This document shows positions 15,887 through 24,507 of a stretch of 64,000 nucleotides of DNA, in pieces (positions within the stretch are counted from its first letter, which is position 1; every line of letters begins with the position of its first letter). Source of the stretch: Streptomyces marianii (GTDB lineage: Bacteria > Actinomycetota > Actinomycetes > Streptomycetales > Streptomycetaceae); contig NZ_VAWE01000001.1 in NCBI RefSeq assembly GCF_005795905.1, forward strand, positions 7,057,001-7,121,000, given 5' to 3'. The position numbers and the translations under genes are program-made. The notes under the pieces are model-generated. The model saw only the letters and a list, made by a program, of their open reading frames with translations. It had not been told where the DNA came from and did not search any database.

Positions 15887-17082
15887 CCCCGCAGGCTCTG
15901 CGCCACCGTGATGCCCAGCGCCACGACGAGCGTCACCACGACGAACACGAAGATCCGCTGGCGCAGCAGGCGGGGATTGGCCGGCCTGCGCCCGGTGGAC
16001 GTGGTCCTGGCCCCGGGGCGGGTCGCGGGCCGACCGCCCGTCTTCGTGCCGCCGCGCGACTGCGGCGGCCGCGAGCCGCCCGTACGGGATGTCTGCCGTC
16101 CCGGCATCCGTTCCCGGGACGCGGCAGGCCCCGAGCTCCCCCCGGTGCCCGGCGGCCTGCCGTGGGTCGTCCGCTCCGTGTACCGCGCGGTGCTGCGCCC
16201 CGACGCCAGCTCCTGCTCGGTCCGTTCCCGCTGGACCGGGGGACGCACCTCCGAAAGCCCCTGCGCCTCACGGGCCGCGATCTCCTTCAGTCGCATGGAC
16301 AACTGCAGGGTGCTGGGCCGTTCCTCGGGGTCCTTCGCCAGGCATGCCCGCAGCAGCGGGGCCAGTGCGTCCGGCACCCCGTGCAGTTGCGGTTCCTCGT
16401 GCACCACCCGGTAGAGCATCACTTCGGAACTGCCGTGCCCGAAGGGGGAGTCGCCCGTGGCGGCGTACGCCAGCGTGGCCCCCAGCGAGAAGACGTCCGT
16501 AGCGGGGGTGACCGCGGCGCCGCGCACCTGCTCGGGGGCGAGGAAGCCGGGGGAGCCGACCGCGGTGCCGACATGGGTCAGCGTGCTGGCGCCGGTGGCC
16601 CAGGCGATGCCGAAGTCGATGATCCGGGGACCCTTGGGGGAGAGGAGGATGTTCGACGGTTTGAGGTCCCGATGGACCACCCCGGCCTCGTGGACGGCCA
16701 CGAGCCCCTCGGACAGCGCCGCCCCGACGGCCGCCGTCTCTGCGGCCGTCAGCAGGCCCTCCCCGGCCACCCTGTCGTGCAGGGACGGCCCGGGCACGTA
16801 CTGGGTGGCGAACCAGGGACGGTCCGCCTCGAGGTCCGCGGCGACCAGCCGGGCCGTGCAGCCGCCCCGGATCCGCCGGGCGGCCGACACCTCACGGGCG
16901 AAGCGGGACCGGAACTCCTGGTCCTCCGCGAGGTCCGGGCGGATCACCTTCAGCGCGACGCGCTGACCGCGCCGGTCGGAGCCCAGGTACACGACCCCCA
17001 TGCCGCCGGCGCCGAGTCGCCGGTGCAGCCTGAACGAGCCGACGACACGCGGATCCTCGCGCCGGAGCCGCATCATCGCCAT
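15883..17082 (-). CDS. Membrane-anchored serine/threonine protein kinase
   Basis: Eukaryotic-type (Hanks) kinase of 399 residues. Gly loop LGAGGMGVVYLG (about 21-32), VALKVI lysine, HRDLKPSN catalytic loop (about 137-144), DFG at about 157, APEQV activation segment end. After about residue 265 comes a Ser/Thr/Arg/Pro-rich juxtamembrane linker, then one transmembrane helix (FVFVVVTLVVALGITVAQSL) and only three more residues; there are no PASTA or other extracellular sensor repeats. ATG 17082 is chosen for its GGGG 6 nt upstream; ATG 17088 and GTG 17121 are alternatives. The TAG stop lies in the CTAG end of the MITE-like element. Confidence 0.9.
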   Translation of the reverse strand: MAMMRLRREDPRVVGSFRLHRRLGAGGMGVVYLGSDRRGQRVALKVIRPDLAEDQEFRSRFAREVSAARRIRGGCTARLVAADLEADRPWFATQYVPGPSLHDRVAGEGLLTAAETAAVGAALSEGLVAVHEAGVVHRDLKPSNILLSPKGPRIIDFGIAWATGASTLTHVGTAVGSPGFLAPEQVRGAAVTPATDVFSLGATLAYAATGDSPFGHGSSEVMLYRVVHEEPQLHGVPDALAPLLRACLAKDPEERPSTLQLSMRLKEIAAREAQGLSEVRPPVQRERTEQELASGRSTARYTERTTHGRPPGTGGSSGPAASRERMPGRQTSRTGGSRPPQSRGGTKTGGRPATRPGARTTSTGRRPANPRLLRQRIFVFVVVTLVVALGITVAQSLRG

Positions 17083-17289
17083 GTTCATCCCCGCCGGCCG
17101 GTGGTCCTTCTGACGTGGCACAGCTTACGTACCCGCGGGCCGGTGTGCTCATAGGCCGCGCCCTCGTGGGCCGATCGATTGTCAGTGCCCGGTGGGAGAA
17201 TTGAGGAGTGGTCAGGAGCCCTGGGAATCCGGGGCCCCGCTGACCCGTGCGCGATCCCAATGAGGCGTGGCAGAAGGGGGATTGAATCG

Positions 17290-17550
17290 ATGAAGGGCGA
17301 CCGCGTGGAGATAGTCGTGGACGCGGGGGACACGACGAGGACGTACGAAGTGGTGGCAAGCCGGGCGGGCCGGCGGGTTGAGACGGCGGTCCGGCGCGGG
17401 GTGGTCGAAGTGAGCGAAGTCACGCGTTCCGGTTCCATCGTGCGAACGGCCCGCTTCATGGCCAATCGGGTGCTGGCGCTGGTCGAGCAGCCCGTGCCCG
17501 CCGAGGCTCCCGGAGACCGTCGTTCCCTCAGGGAAGACCCCCAGACCTAG
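17290..17550 (+). CDS. Conserved small protein, unknown function (86 aa)
   Basis: Begins MKGDRVEIVVDAGDTTRTYE, with alternating hydrophobic/charged residues that suggest a beta-rich small domain, and a charged C-terminal tail. The start has AAGGGGG 10 nt upstream. Divergent from the kinase gene. No named domain recognised; high G/C at third positions supports coding. Confidence 0.65.
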   Translation: MKGDRVEIVVDAGDTTRTYEVVASRAGRRVETAVRRGVVEVSEVTRSGSIVRTARFMANRVLALVEQPVPAEAPGDRRSLREDPQT

Positions 17551-17736
17551 GTCCACTTCTCCACCCAGGGGAGTACATCGGGTCGGGCGGCCTCATCCTC
17601 CTGGAGGCCCGCCAATCGGTACGCGGGCATGACGTGGCGGACCCCCCGGCTCCCTAGTCTTGAGGTCAAGCGGCGGGGGCGGCACTCGTCCCCCGAGGTC
17701 ACGCACTCGCCGCGCCGACTCGACGGGAGAGGGACC

Positions 17737-17943
17737 ATGGCGGACACGGCATCGCGGACCATGATCCGCACGCAGGGGCGCAAGGCCTTCGCCGCGTTCG
17801 ACGGCCGTCCCGGCAGCCGTCGCCACCCGCTGGTGGCCACGGCCATGGTCCTCCCCCTCGCGACCCTGCTCGTCGTCGTCTTCGGCGGCTGGGAGGCAGT
17901 GGTCACACAGGCGTCGTCCGTGGGCGTGATGCTGGGGCGCTGA
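17737..17943 (+). CDS. Small single-pass membrane protein (68 aa)
   Basis: A basic N-terminus (RTQGRKAFAAFDGRPGSRRH) is followed by one hydrophobic helix (about residues 32-50, LVATAMVLPLATLLVVVFGGW). GGGAGAGG precedes the ATG. Function unknown. Confidence 0.6.
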   Translation: MADTASRTMIRTQGRKAFAAFDGRPGSRRHPLVATAMVLPLATLLVVVFGGWEAVVTQASSVGVMLGR

Positions 17944-18286
17944 GCGGCGCCCCGGGCCCGGGAGAGCGGTCCGGGTCGGGGACATCCCACCCATAACCCC
18001 GTGGGGACGGGGGTGTGGCGGACGGCAGTGCTCGGCCGGCCAGCTGGGGAGCTGGCCGGCCGGGCTGTTACTCCGTCCGGGACTGTGCCGTTCCGGGGCC
18101 GGGCCCCGGTCGGCGACCCCGTTCGCCGTCAGGTCCGCCCGGCACGCGGCCCTTTCCGGCCCCGTAGCGGCCCCGCCGAAGGTCCCGGCCCCGTCCGTGC
18201 GTTCGTCGTGACCGCCCCGGACCTTCGGCCACGACCACGCCCAGGGCCGCCGGAGGCCCGGATGTACCTGCCCGTACCCTCGGCGC
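17944..18286. other. Intergenic region with terminator
   Basis: No gene supported. A terminator hairpin lies at 18033-18062; the rest is GC-rich sequence leading to the phosphotransferase gene. Confidence 0.4.
18033..18062 (+). terminator. Terminator hairpin
   Basis: A 13-bp perfect stem CGGCCGGCCAGCT/AGCTGGCCGGCCG with a GGGG loop, 90 nt after the 68-residue membrane protein. Confidence 0.7.
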
Positions 18287-19261
18287 GTGGAGCGGAGCGA
18301 TCGCGCGCTGGTGCGCGCCCTTGCGGAGGTCGCGCGGGAGGCGGCACACGTGCCCCGTCCGCGGGGCGCGTGCCCGGCCTGCGGGCAGGAGGCGGACGTA
18401 CTGGCCGAACGGGCCGACGCCGTCGTCGTACGGCACGGCCCCGCGGTCGCCAAGGCCCACGCGCCGTGGACGGACCCCGACGCGCACCGCGTAAGGATCG
18501 CCGTCGCCGCGCATCCGCGGCTCGCCGGGATACTCCTGCCGCCGGGCCGGGACACCGCGCGCCTCGGTGAGCGCCCCGTCACCACCTGGCCCTACGGCAC
18601 TCCCGTGGACCCCGCCGACCCGGACGCGGCCCCCTGGGAGGAGGCCGCGGCGCTGCTCGCCCGGCTCCACTCCGTGCCGCTCGACGCACTGCCCGACCCA
18701 CTGCCCGCGATGCGGGGCCCCGCCAAGGCCGCGGCGTCGGTGGCGCGGATGCACTCGGCGGCGCCCGCGCATCCCGCCGGGCGCGCCGTGCTCGGCGCCT
18801 GGAGCCGCCTTCCCGCCTGGGCCCGCGACGAGGCCCCCGCGCCGATGCCCGCCCGGCTGTGCCACGGCGATCTCCACCTGGGCCAACTGGTCCGCCATCC
18901 AGCGGGCGAGGGCCCCTGGCAGCTCATCGACGTCGACGATCTCGGCCTCGGGGACGCCGCCTGGGACCTCGCCCGTCCCGCGGCATGGTTCGCGGCGGGC
19001 CTCCTCGCCCCTGACGTATGGGCGCGTTTCCTGGGCGCCTACCGGGCCGCCGGCGGCCCGGCAGCGGGGCCCGAAGGGGCCGATCCGTGGCCACCGCTCG
19101 ACGTGCCGGCCCGCGCTCTGACCGTCCAGGCCGCGGCCCTCGCCGTGGCGAGGAGCACCGCCGAAGGGCGCGATCTCGACGACGTGGAACGGGCGATGAC
19201 CGAAGCGTGCGCCCGAATTGCCTCCCTCCCGCCCGAGTTGGACGACATGATCCCGTCGTAG
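18287..19261 (+). CDS. Aminoglycoside phosphotransferase-fold (APH family) protein
   Basis: A 324-residue protein with a kinase-like small-molecule phosphotransferase fold. The catalytic loop is LCHGDLHLGQLV (about residues 194-205) and the metal site is IDVDDLGLGDAAWDLA (about 221-236, in place of the usual IDWE/IDFD). An unusual CPACGQ pair of cysteines sits near residues 30-35. The start is GTG 18287. The following zinc-ribbon gene begins 52 bp later. This family phosphorylates diverse hydroxyl compounds, so antibiotic resistance should not be assumed. Confidence 0.75.
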   Translation: MERSDRALVRALAEVAREAAHVPRPRGACPACGQEADVLAERADAVVVRHGPAVAKAHAPWTDPDAHRVRIAVAAHPRLAGILLPPGRDTARLGERPVTTWPYGTPVDPADPDAAPWEEAAALLARLHSVPLDALPDPLPAMRGPAKAAASVARMHSAAPAHPAGRAVLGAWSRLPAWARDEAPAPMPARLCHGDLHLGQLVRHPAGEGPWQLIDVDDLGLGDAAWDLARPAAWFAAGLLAPDVWARFLGAYRAAGGPAAGPEGADPWPPLDVPARALTVQAAALAVARSTAEGRDLDDVERAMTEACARIASLPPELDDMIPS

Positions 19262-19313
19262 ATTGGGAACGGGATCACCCGATGAGACCGAGCGGCGAGG
19301 AGCTGACCGAACG

Positions 19314-19586
19314 ATGCAGTGTCCCAAGTGCCATGCACCGATGCACACGTACAACCGCAACGGCGTCCAGATCGAACAGTGCAGCGGTTGCCGGGGGATA
19401 TTCCTGGACTACGGGGAACTGGAGGCGCTGACCCGGCTGGAGAGCCAGTGGGTGCAACAGGCTCCGCCGCCCGCCCCGCAGGGCTATCCGGCGCCCGCGC
19501 AGCCGGCCTGGGGCGCCCCGCACCACGGCCCCCACGGCGGACACCACCGTCAGCGGGGCTTCGGGCGGATGCTCTTCTCGTCCTGA
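19314..19586 (+). CDS. TFIIB-type zinc ribbon protein (90 aa)
   Basis: Begins MQCPKCHAPMHTYNR, then QCSGCRGIFLDYGELEALTR: two CxxC knuckles of the zf-TFIIB family with the typical GIFLDYGEL segment. The C-terminal half is Pro/Ala/His-rich and disordered (HHGPHGGHHRQRG). GAGGAG precedes the ATG. Role unknown. Confidence 0.8.
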   Translation: MQCPKCHAPMHTYNRNGVQIEQCSGCRGIFLDYGELEALTRLESQWVQQAPPPAPQGYPAPAQPAWGAPHHGPHGGHHRQRGFGRMLFSS

Positions 19587-19667
19587 CGACCGGCCGGCCG
19601 CTCCCGGGACCGGTACCTTCGGGTGACCGGTGGGGCCCGGCCTCCCGGCAGTGACGGGAAACACGAC

Positions 19668-19702
19668 GGAGCCCCCGGCCGCGCACTGCGGCCGGGGGCT
19701 CC
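19668..19702. terminator. Bidirectional terminator between the zinc-ribbon gene and the tRNA operon
   Basis: A 15-bp perfect stem GGAGCCCCCGGCCGC/GCGGCCGGGGGCTCC with a 5-nt loop. It is 6 nt downstream of the last tRNA on the minus strand and 81 nt after the zinc-ribbon stop. Confidence 0.75.
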
Positions 19703-19708
19703 GGGCTG

Positions 19709-19780
19709 TGGACGATACTGGGATTGAACCAGTGACCTCTTCCGTGTCAGGGAAGCGCTCTCCCGCTGAGCTAATCGTCC
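19709..19780 (-). tRNA. tRNA-Val(GAC), copy 1
   Basis: A 72-nt cloverleaf read on the minus strand: acceptor GGACGAT/ATCGTCC, anticodon loop CTGACAC (anticodon GAC), T-loop TTCAATC, discriminator A; CCA is not encoded. Identical to the next two copies. Confidence 0.95.
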
Positions 19781-19823
19781 TCGGGGCCACGGCCCGGAGG
19801 CCGTGGGTACTGCGTGTGCTGCG

Positions 19824-19895
19824 TGGACGATACTGGGATTGAACCAGTGACCTCTTCCGTGTCAGGGAAGCGCTCTCCCGCTGAGCTAATCGTCC
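19824..19895 (-). tRNA. tRNA-Val(GAC), copy 2
   Basis: Same 72-nt sequence as copy 1, separated from it by a 43-nt spacer that is nearly identical to the spacer before copy 3. CCA not encoded. Confidence 0.95.
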
Positions 19896-19938
19896 TCGGG
19901 ATCACGGCCCGGAGGCCGTGGGTACTGCGTGTGCTGCG

Positions 19939-20010
19939 TGGACGATACTGGGATTGAACCAGTGACCTCTTCCGTGTCAGGGAAGCGCTCTCCCGCTGAG
20001 CTAATCGTCC
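19939..20010 (-). tRNA. tRNA-Val(GAC), copy 3
   Basis: First of the three identical tRNA-Val(GAC) genes in transcription order, 4 nt downstream of tRNA-Cys. CCA not encoded. Confidence 0.95.
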
Positions 20011-20014
20011 TTGG

Positions 20015-20085
20015 AGGTGGAGACGGGATTTGAACCCGTGTAGACGGCTTTGCAGGCCGTTGCCTCGCCTCTCGGCCACTCCACC
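20015..20085 (-). tRNA. tRNA-Cys(GCA)
   Basis: A 71-nt cloverleaf: acceptor GGTGGAG/CTCCACC, anticodon loop CTGCAAA (GCA), T-loop TTCAAAT, discriminator U as expected for Cys. Confidence 0.95.
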
Positions 20086-20121
20086 CCGGAGTGCGGGGGT
20101 CGGGAAGATCCCCCTCATTCG

Positions 20122-20194
20122 AGCGGACGACGAGATTCGAACTCGCGACCCTCACCTTGGCAAGGTGATGCTCTACCAACTGAGCCACGTCCGC
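20122..20194 (-). tRNA. tRNA-Gly(GCC)
   Basis: A 73-nt cloverleaf: acceptor GCGGACG/CGTCCGC, anticodon loop TTGCCAA (GCC), discriminator U. First gene of the Gly-Cys-Val-Val-Val operon. Confidence 0.95.
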
Positions 20195-20236
20195 CTGTCG
20201 TTTCCGGCCCGCTTCCGCGTCCCGGCGACGTGTTGA

Positions 20237-20264
20237 ACTTTAGCGGATTCCTGGGCCAGCACAA
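20237..20264 (-). promoter_or_regulatory. Promoter of the tRNA operon
   Basis: On the minus strand TTGTGC, a 16-nt spacer and TAAAGT lie about 43 nt before tRNA-Gly. It is one of the most AT-rich spots in the region. Confidence 0.6.
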
Positions 20265-20349
20265 AAACGCGTTTCCGCAGCGTGCTGAGCCGTGCTCACG
20301 CCGGGTTCGTCTCCGGGTGCGCGCCGGAGCGGCCGCCGGGGCCTCGCCA

Positions 20350-20355
20350 TAGACT
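20350..20355 (+). promoter_or_regulatory. -10 box (TAGACT) of the pabB-like gene
   Basis: TAGACT ends 7 nt before GTG 20363, and there is no Shine-Dalgarno site. Leaderless arrangement. Confidence 0.5.
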
Positions 20356-20362
20356 CACAGCC

Positions 20363-21409
20363 GTGCACGACCTCGCTCCCATGGCCCGCTTCGGCGGCCT
20401 CGTCGCCACCGACCTCAGGGACGTCACCAGTGACCCCGAGGCATTGGACTCGTCCGGCTTCTGGGCCGTCGCCGCCGACTTCGAAGGGCGTCTGACCTGC
20501 GCCCGCTTCGGTGACGTCCGCCCCGAGCCGGTGCCCGCCCCGGACCCGGCGCGCTGGTGCGGGCCCGCCGCCGGCGACTGGACCTCGTCCCTGGACCGGG
20601 CCGCGTACACCGCCGGAGTGCGCCGTATCCGGGAGCACATCGCGGCCGGCGAGGTCTACCAGGCGAACCTCTGCCGGGTGCTGTCCGCGCCGCTGCCCGA
20701 TCCCGCCGCCGCCGACGTCGACGCCCTGACCGCGCTGCTCGCGCGCGGCAACCCGGCCCCCTACGCGGGCACGATCAGGCTGCCGGCCCACGGCGTGGAG
20801 ATAGCCACCGCCTCGCCCGAGCTCTACCTGCGCCGTGAGGGGAGCACGGTGGAGTCCGGGCCGATCAAGGGCACCGGCCGCACGGCGGCCGATCTCCTGG
20901 AGAAGGACCACGCCGAGAACGTGATGATCGTGGACCTGGTCCGCAACGACCTCGGGCGGGTGAGCGCCTCGGGGTCGGTGACCGTCCCGGCCCTGTGCGC
21001 CGTCGAGGCCCACCCCGGACTGGTCCACCTCGTCTCCACCGTCCGCGGCGAGCTCGTGCCTGGCGCCGGATGGCGCGAGCTGCTGGACGCCACCTTCCCG
21101 CCCGGCTCGGTCACCGGGGCCCCGAAGTCCAGCGCCCTGCGGATCCTGGCCGGGCTGGAGACGGCACCGCGCGGCCCGTACTGCGGCGGCGTCGGCTGGG
21201 TCGACGCCGACCGGGGCACGGGCGAGCTCGCCGTGGGCATACGCACCTTCTGGATCGACCGCTCCCAGGGCGTCCTCCGCTTCGGCACCGGCGCCGGGAT
21301 CACCTGGGGCTCCGACCCGGAGCGGGAGTGGGACGAGACCGAGCTGAAGGCGTCCCGGCTGCTCGCGGTAGCGTCGGGAACGTACGCGCAGAGTGGAAGG
21401 ACCGTGTGA
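20363..21409 (+). CDS. Chorismate-binding protein, aminodeoxychorismate synthase component I-like
   Basis: A 348-residue TrpE/PabB/MenF superfamily enzyme. Conserved elements: IREHIAAGEVYQANLCR, ASPELYLRREGSTVESGPIKGTGRT, HAENVMIVDLVRNDLG, TFPPGSVTGAPK. The ESGPIKGT segment has the PIKGT type associated with anthranilate/ADC synthases. Shorter than TrpE because most of the N-terminal domain is missing. GTG 20363 is chosen for the leaderless promoter. It overlaps the aminotransferase-IV gene (TGATG), which would convert aminodeoxychorismate to p-aminobenzoate, so a folate (PABA) role is likely. Confidence 0.85.
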   Translation: MHDLAPMARFGGLVATDLRDVTSDPEALDSSGFWAVAADFEGRLTCARFGDVRPEPVPAPDPARWCGPAAGDWTSSLDRAAYTAGVRRIREHIAAGEVYQANLCRVLSAPLPDPAAADVDALTALLARGNPAPYAGTIRLPAHGVEIATASPELYLRREGSTVESGPIKGTGRTAADLLEKDHAENVMIVDLVRNDLGRVSASGSVTVPALCAVEAHPGLVHLVSTVRGELVPGAGWRELLDATFPPGSVTGAPKSSALRILAGLETAPRGPYCGGVGWVDADRGTGELAVGIRTFWIDRSQGVLRFGTGAGITWGSDPEREWDETELKASRLLAVASGTYAQSGRTV

Positions 21410-22236
21410 TGAGGATCTGGGTCAACGGCGGGCTGCGGGACGCCGACGACGCCCTGGTTTCCGTGTTCGACCACGGGCTGACCGTGGGCGACGGCATCTT
21501 CGAGACGGTGAAGGCGACCGACGGCCGCCCCTTCGCCCTCACCCGGCACCTCGACCGGCTGACCCGCTCGGCCCGCGGCCTCGGCCTGCCCGACCCGGAC
21601 CACGACGAGGTGCGCCGCGCCTGCACGGCCGTGCTCGAGGCCAACCCCATGCCGCTGGGCCGCCTGCGGATCACCTACACCGGCGGGCTCTCCCCGCTCG
21701 GCTCCGACCGCGGTGACAAGGGCCCCTCCCTCGTCGTCGCCCTCGCCGCGACCACGCGCAGGCCCGACACCACCGCGGTGGTCACCGTGCCGTGGACCCG
21801 CAACGAGCGGGGTGCGCTGGCGGGGCTGAAGACCACCTCGTACGCCGAGAACGTCGTCGCCCTCGCCCGGGCCCGCGAGCAGGGCGCATCCGAGGCGCTG
21901 TTCGCCAACACCGTCGGCCGGCTCTGCGAGGGCACCGGCTCCAACGTCTTCGTCGTCGTCGACGGCCAGCTGTTCACCCCGCCCGTCTCCTCGGGCTGCC
22001 TCGCCGGGATCACCCGCGCGCTGACCGCGGACTGGACCGGAGCGCAGGAGGCGGACCTGCCGATGGACGTGCTGGAATGCGCCGAGGAGATCTTCCTGAC
22101 CTCCTCGACCCGTGACGTCCAGGCCGTCCACCGCGTCGACGGCCGCGAGCTGCCCGGCGCCCCCGGCCCCCTGACGGCCAAGGCCATGCGGATCTTCGAG
22201 GAGCACGCCGCCGCGGACCCGGACCCGCTGCCCTGA
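21409..22236 (+). CDS. Class IV aminotransferase, aminodeoxychorismate lyase-like
   Basis: A 275-residue PLP enzyme: VNGGLRDADDALVSVFDHGLTVGDGIFETV at the start, PLP lysine in GLKTTSYAENVVA, and LFANTVGRLCEGTGSNVFVV. Coupled to the chorismate-binding gene by a 1-bp overlap, which supports the PabC role; branched-chain or D-amino acid transamination is the family alternative. Confidence 0.85.
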   Translation: MRIWVNGGLRDADDALVSVFDHGLTVGDGIFETVKATDGRPFALTRHLDRLTRSARGLGLPDPDHDEVRRACTAVLEANPMPLGRLRITYTGGLSPLGSDRGDKGPSLVVALAATTRRPDTTAVVTVPWTRNERGALAGLKTTSYAENVVALARAREQGASEALFANTVGRLCEGTGSNVFVVVDGQLFTPPVSSGCLAGITRALTADWTGAQEADLPMDVLECAEEIFLTSSTRDVQAVHRVDGRELPGAPGPLTAKAMRIFEEHAAADPDPLP

Positions 22237-22281
22237 GGGACGAGTCCGTACGGACATGGTGACGGGTGGCCTCCGGGCAGG

Positions 22282-22287
22282 TAGAAC
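22282..22287 (+). promoter_or_regulatory. -10 box (TAGAAC) of the tandem GNAT gene
   Basis: TAGAAC ends 7 nt before ATG 22295; GTGACG at 22259-22264 is a possible -35 with a 17-nt spacer. Leaderless arrangement. Confidence 0.5.
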
Positions 22288-22294
22288 ACCCCTG

Positions 22295-23134
22295 ATGACC
22301 ACCACCCTGCGGCCGAACGGGCCGCTCCAGCGGGGCGCGGACGGCGCCCTGGCACGCGGCTACGACGTCTGCGTCAACGGCAGGCCCGTGGGCACCGTCG
22401 AACTCGCCCGGGACCCGGACGCCGGTCCGTCGACCGGTGTCGTGCGGGCCCTGGGCATCGACGAGGGAGATCGGGGCCGTGGCCGGGGCGCGGTCGCGGC
22501 GCTCGCAGCCGAGGAGGTGCTGCGCGGCTGGGGCTGCCGCCGCGTCGTGACCGTCGTCCCCGCGGACGCCACCGCCGCCCTGCGTCTGGCCGCCGCCCTC
22601 TGGTACACCGAGACCGGCCGCACCCTGCACAAGGAACTGCCGCCCGAGCCGCCCACGCTGCCCGACGGAGTGGCGAGCCGCCCCCTCACGGACGCGGAGT
22701 TCCGGTCATGGCGGTCGGCGGCCGTCGAGCGGTACGCGCGGACCTGGACGGAACGGGGCCTGCCCTCGGACCGCGCCCGCGCCCGGTCCGAGGCCGACCA
22801 CCGGGAGAAGCTCCCCGACGGGCCCGCGACCCGAGGCACATGGCTGCGCGCGCTGGTCGTGGACGGCGCCGCCGTGGGGCATGTCTGGGTCGCGGAACGC
22901 GCGCCGCGTCCGGGGGAACGGGGCGCTTACGTGTACGACGTACAAGTCGAGGAGGAGCACCGAGGCCGGGGCTGCGGGCGCGCTCTGATGCTGGTCGCCG
23001 AACGGATCGCCCGGGAGGCCGGCGCGCCCGTGCTCGGTCTGCGCGTCGCCGCCGGGAACGCCCCGGCCGCCGGCCTCTACGCGTCACTCGGCTACCGGAC
23101 CGCCTTCCACCACCTCGCCAAGCCGCTGCTCTAA
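22295..23134 (+). CDS. Acetyltransferase with two GNAT domains
   Basis: 279 residues. The N-terminal half (to about 115) has IDEGDRGRGRGAVAALAAEEVL, a degenerate acetyl-CoA loop. The C-terminal half (about 125-275) has a complete domain with VEEEHRGRGCGRALMLVAERIA and LRVAAGNAPAAGLYASLGYR. Tandem GNAT proteins of this type include mycothiol-synthase-like enzymes, but no specific identity is claimed. It follows the PabC-like gene by 58 bp with its own promoter. Confidence 0.8.
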   Translation: MTTTLRPNGPLQRGADGALARGYDVCVNGRPVGTVELARDPDAGPSTGVVRALGIDEGDRGRGRGAVAALAAEEVLRGWGCRRVVTVVPADATAALRLAAALWYTETGRTLHKELPPEPPTLPDGVASRPLTDAEFRSWRSAAVERYARTWTERGLPSDRARARSEADHREKLPDGPATRGTWLRALVVDGAAVGHVWVAERAPRPGERGAYVYDVQVEEEHRGRGCGRALMLVAERIAREAGAPVLGLRVAAGNAPAAGLYASLGYRTAFHHLAKPLL

Positions 23135-23148
23135 CTCAGCCAAGACCG

Positions 23149-23178
23149 TGTCCAAGCCTGTCCAAGCCTGTCCAAACC
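23149..23178. repeat. 10-bp tandem repeat (TGTCCAAGCC x3)
   Basis: Three consecutive copies, the last with one change, in the short space between two convergent genes. Confidence 0.7.
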
Positions 23179-23217
23179 AGACCGCCCCGGCAGCCGAGGC
23201 CGGCACGGGACGCGCTC

Positions 23218-23724
23218 TCACTCCGCGAGGAGCCGGTCCGCGATCGCCTCGACGCGCTCGCGCAGCCCCTCCTGGCTCTGCCCGCCGTCGAGCCTCTCCT
23301 CGCCGATGACGAACGTCGGGGTGCCGGTGACCCCGATCGCCTTGCCCTCGGCCTGGTCGGCGTCGACTGCCAGGATGTGCCGCCCGTCGACGAGTGCGGT
23401 GTCGAACTCCTCCGCGTCCAGGCCGAGTTCACTGGCGACCCGGAGGAGCAACGGCTCGCCCTCGCGGTCCAGCTCCTCGACCCGGGCGAGCACGGCCTCC
23501 ACGTACTCCCAGCCCTTGCCCTGCTCGACGGCCTCCTCCGCGGCCTGTGCGGCGGCGAAGGCGTGCTTGTGCTTCTCCAGTGGGAAGTGGCGCAGTCGGA
23601 GCTCCAGCCGGTCGCCGTAGCGCCCGCGCAGGGCCCGCAGGTCGGAGAGGGCGGTACGGCAGTCGGGGCACTGCAGCTCGCACCAGACGTCCAGGACGAC
23701 GGGGGCGGGGGAGGGGTCGCTCAT
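23218..23724 (-). CDS. DsbA-family thioredoxin-fold protein
   Basis: A 168-residue cytoplasmic protein (no signal peptide) with an active-site CPDC at residues 19-22 in DVWCELQCPDCRTAL, a helical insertion domain, and cis-proline GVTGTPTFVIG. Belongs to the DsbA/2-hydroxychromene isomerase (FrnE-like) group of thiol-disulfide oxidoreductases. Convergent with the GNAT gene. Confidence 0.85.
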   Translation of the reverse strand: MSDPSPAPVVLDVWCELQCPDCRTALSDLRALRGRYGDRLELRLRHFPLEKHKHAFAAAQAAEEAVEQGKGWEYVEAVLARVEELDREGEPLLLRVASELGLDAEEFDTALVDGRHILAVDADQAEGKAIGVTGTPTFVIGEERLDGGQSQEGLRERVEAIADRLLAE

Positions 23725-23919
23725 GGGAGCCAGTCTTCCAGCCGTGCGGACCGGGTCCCAACCCGGACCTGCCCGGCACCTGAGGAGGAGGCTGCCCCGG
23801 AGATCACCCTGAGGTGGGCCGGGACCGTGGCCCCGGCCCCGCCGTCCGGTGCAGGATGGAGGTGACCGCCTTCCCCCGGGCGACCCCGGGGGTGCCGTCC
23901 CGCTCGCCTGGAGGACCGG

Positions 23920-24372
23920 ATGATCGCCGAGACGATTTGTGCCGCGGTGTCCGCGGCCGGACTGGGCATCGCCGCGGTCGCGGCGTACCGGAAGCGCTTC
24001 CTCACGGCGGCCCGTATCGCGGCGTACGCGCTCGTTCCGCTGGGCCTCGTCCTGACGGGCGTCGTGGAGTGGGCGGCGGGCACGGTCTTCAGCCCCGCGG
24101 CCTGGGTCGGCGTGGGCCTGCTCGGCGCGGCGTGGGGACTGTTCACGACCACGCGCGCCGTGGAGCGGCGCAGACTGGCCAGGGCGTCCGCGGAGGACGC
24201 CGCCGGACCGCGCCCGGTTGCGCCCTCTGCCTCGGCGCCCGCGGTCGGCAGGGCCGGCCGCCCGGCCGCAGGGCCCGGGGGAGCCGCCAAGGCCAAGGGG
24301 AAGCAGCCCGCCGCCGGGACGGACGACGACTTCAGCGACATCGAGGCCATTCTGAAGAAGCACGGCATCTGA
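23920..24372 (+). CDS. Membrane protein with cytoplasmic low-complexity tail
   Basis: 150 residues with three hydrophobic segments (about 5-22, 32-50, 58-75), then an Ala/Pro/Gly-rich linker and a conserved-looking acidic end FSDIEAILKKHGI. GGAGG precedes the ATG at good distance. Unknown function. Confidence 0.7.
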   Translation: MIAETICAAVSAAGLGIAAVAAYRKRFLTAARIAAYALVPLGLVLTGVVEWAAGTVFSPAAWVGVGLLGAAWGLFTTTRAVERRRLARASAEDAAGPRPVAPSASAPAVGRAGRPAAGPGGAAKAKGKQPAAGTDDDFSDIEAILKKHGI

Positions 24373-24507
24373 GCCACGAGGAGCCGGCCGGTTCCGGCGG
24401 TGCGCGGCCCGGAGGTCGAACACCACCACGGGATCCGGTGAACTGCCCCGGCATTCACGCGTGTTGGTCGATCGTCGGGGCCTGTCCTGCGTCATCATCA
24501 CCCCGAG

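Noticed and set aside
18287..19261. Antibiotic resistance kinase
   Set aside because: APH fold alone does not show aminoglycoside activity; the IDVDD metal motif and chromosomal core context argue for a metabolic or unknown substrate.
19709..20194. tRNA cluster as attachment site of an integrative element
   Set aside because: No integrase, no partial tRNA copy and no foreign-looking DNA on either side.
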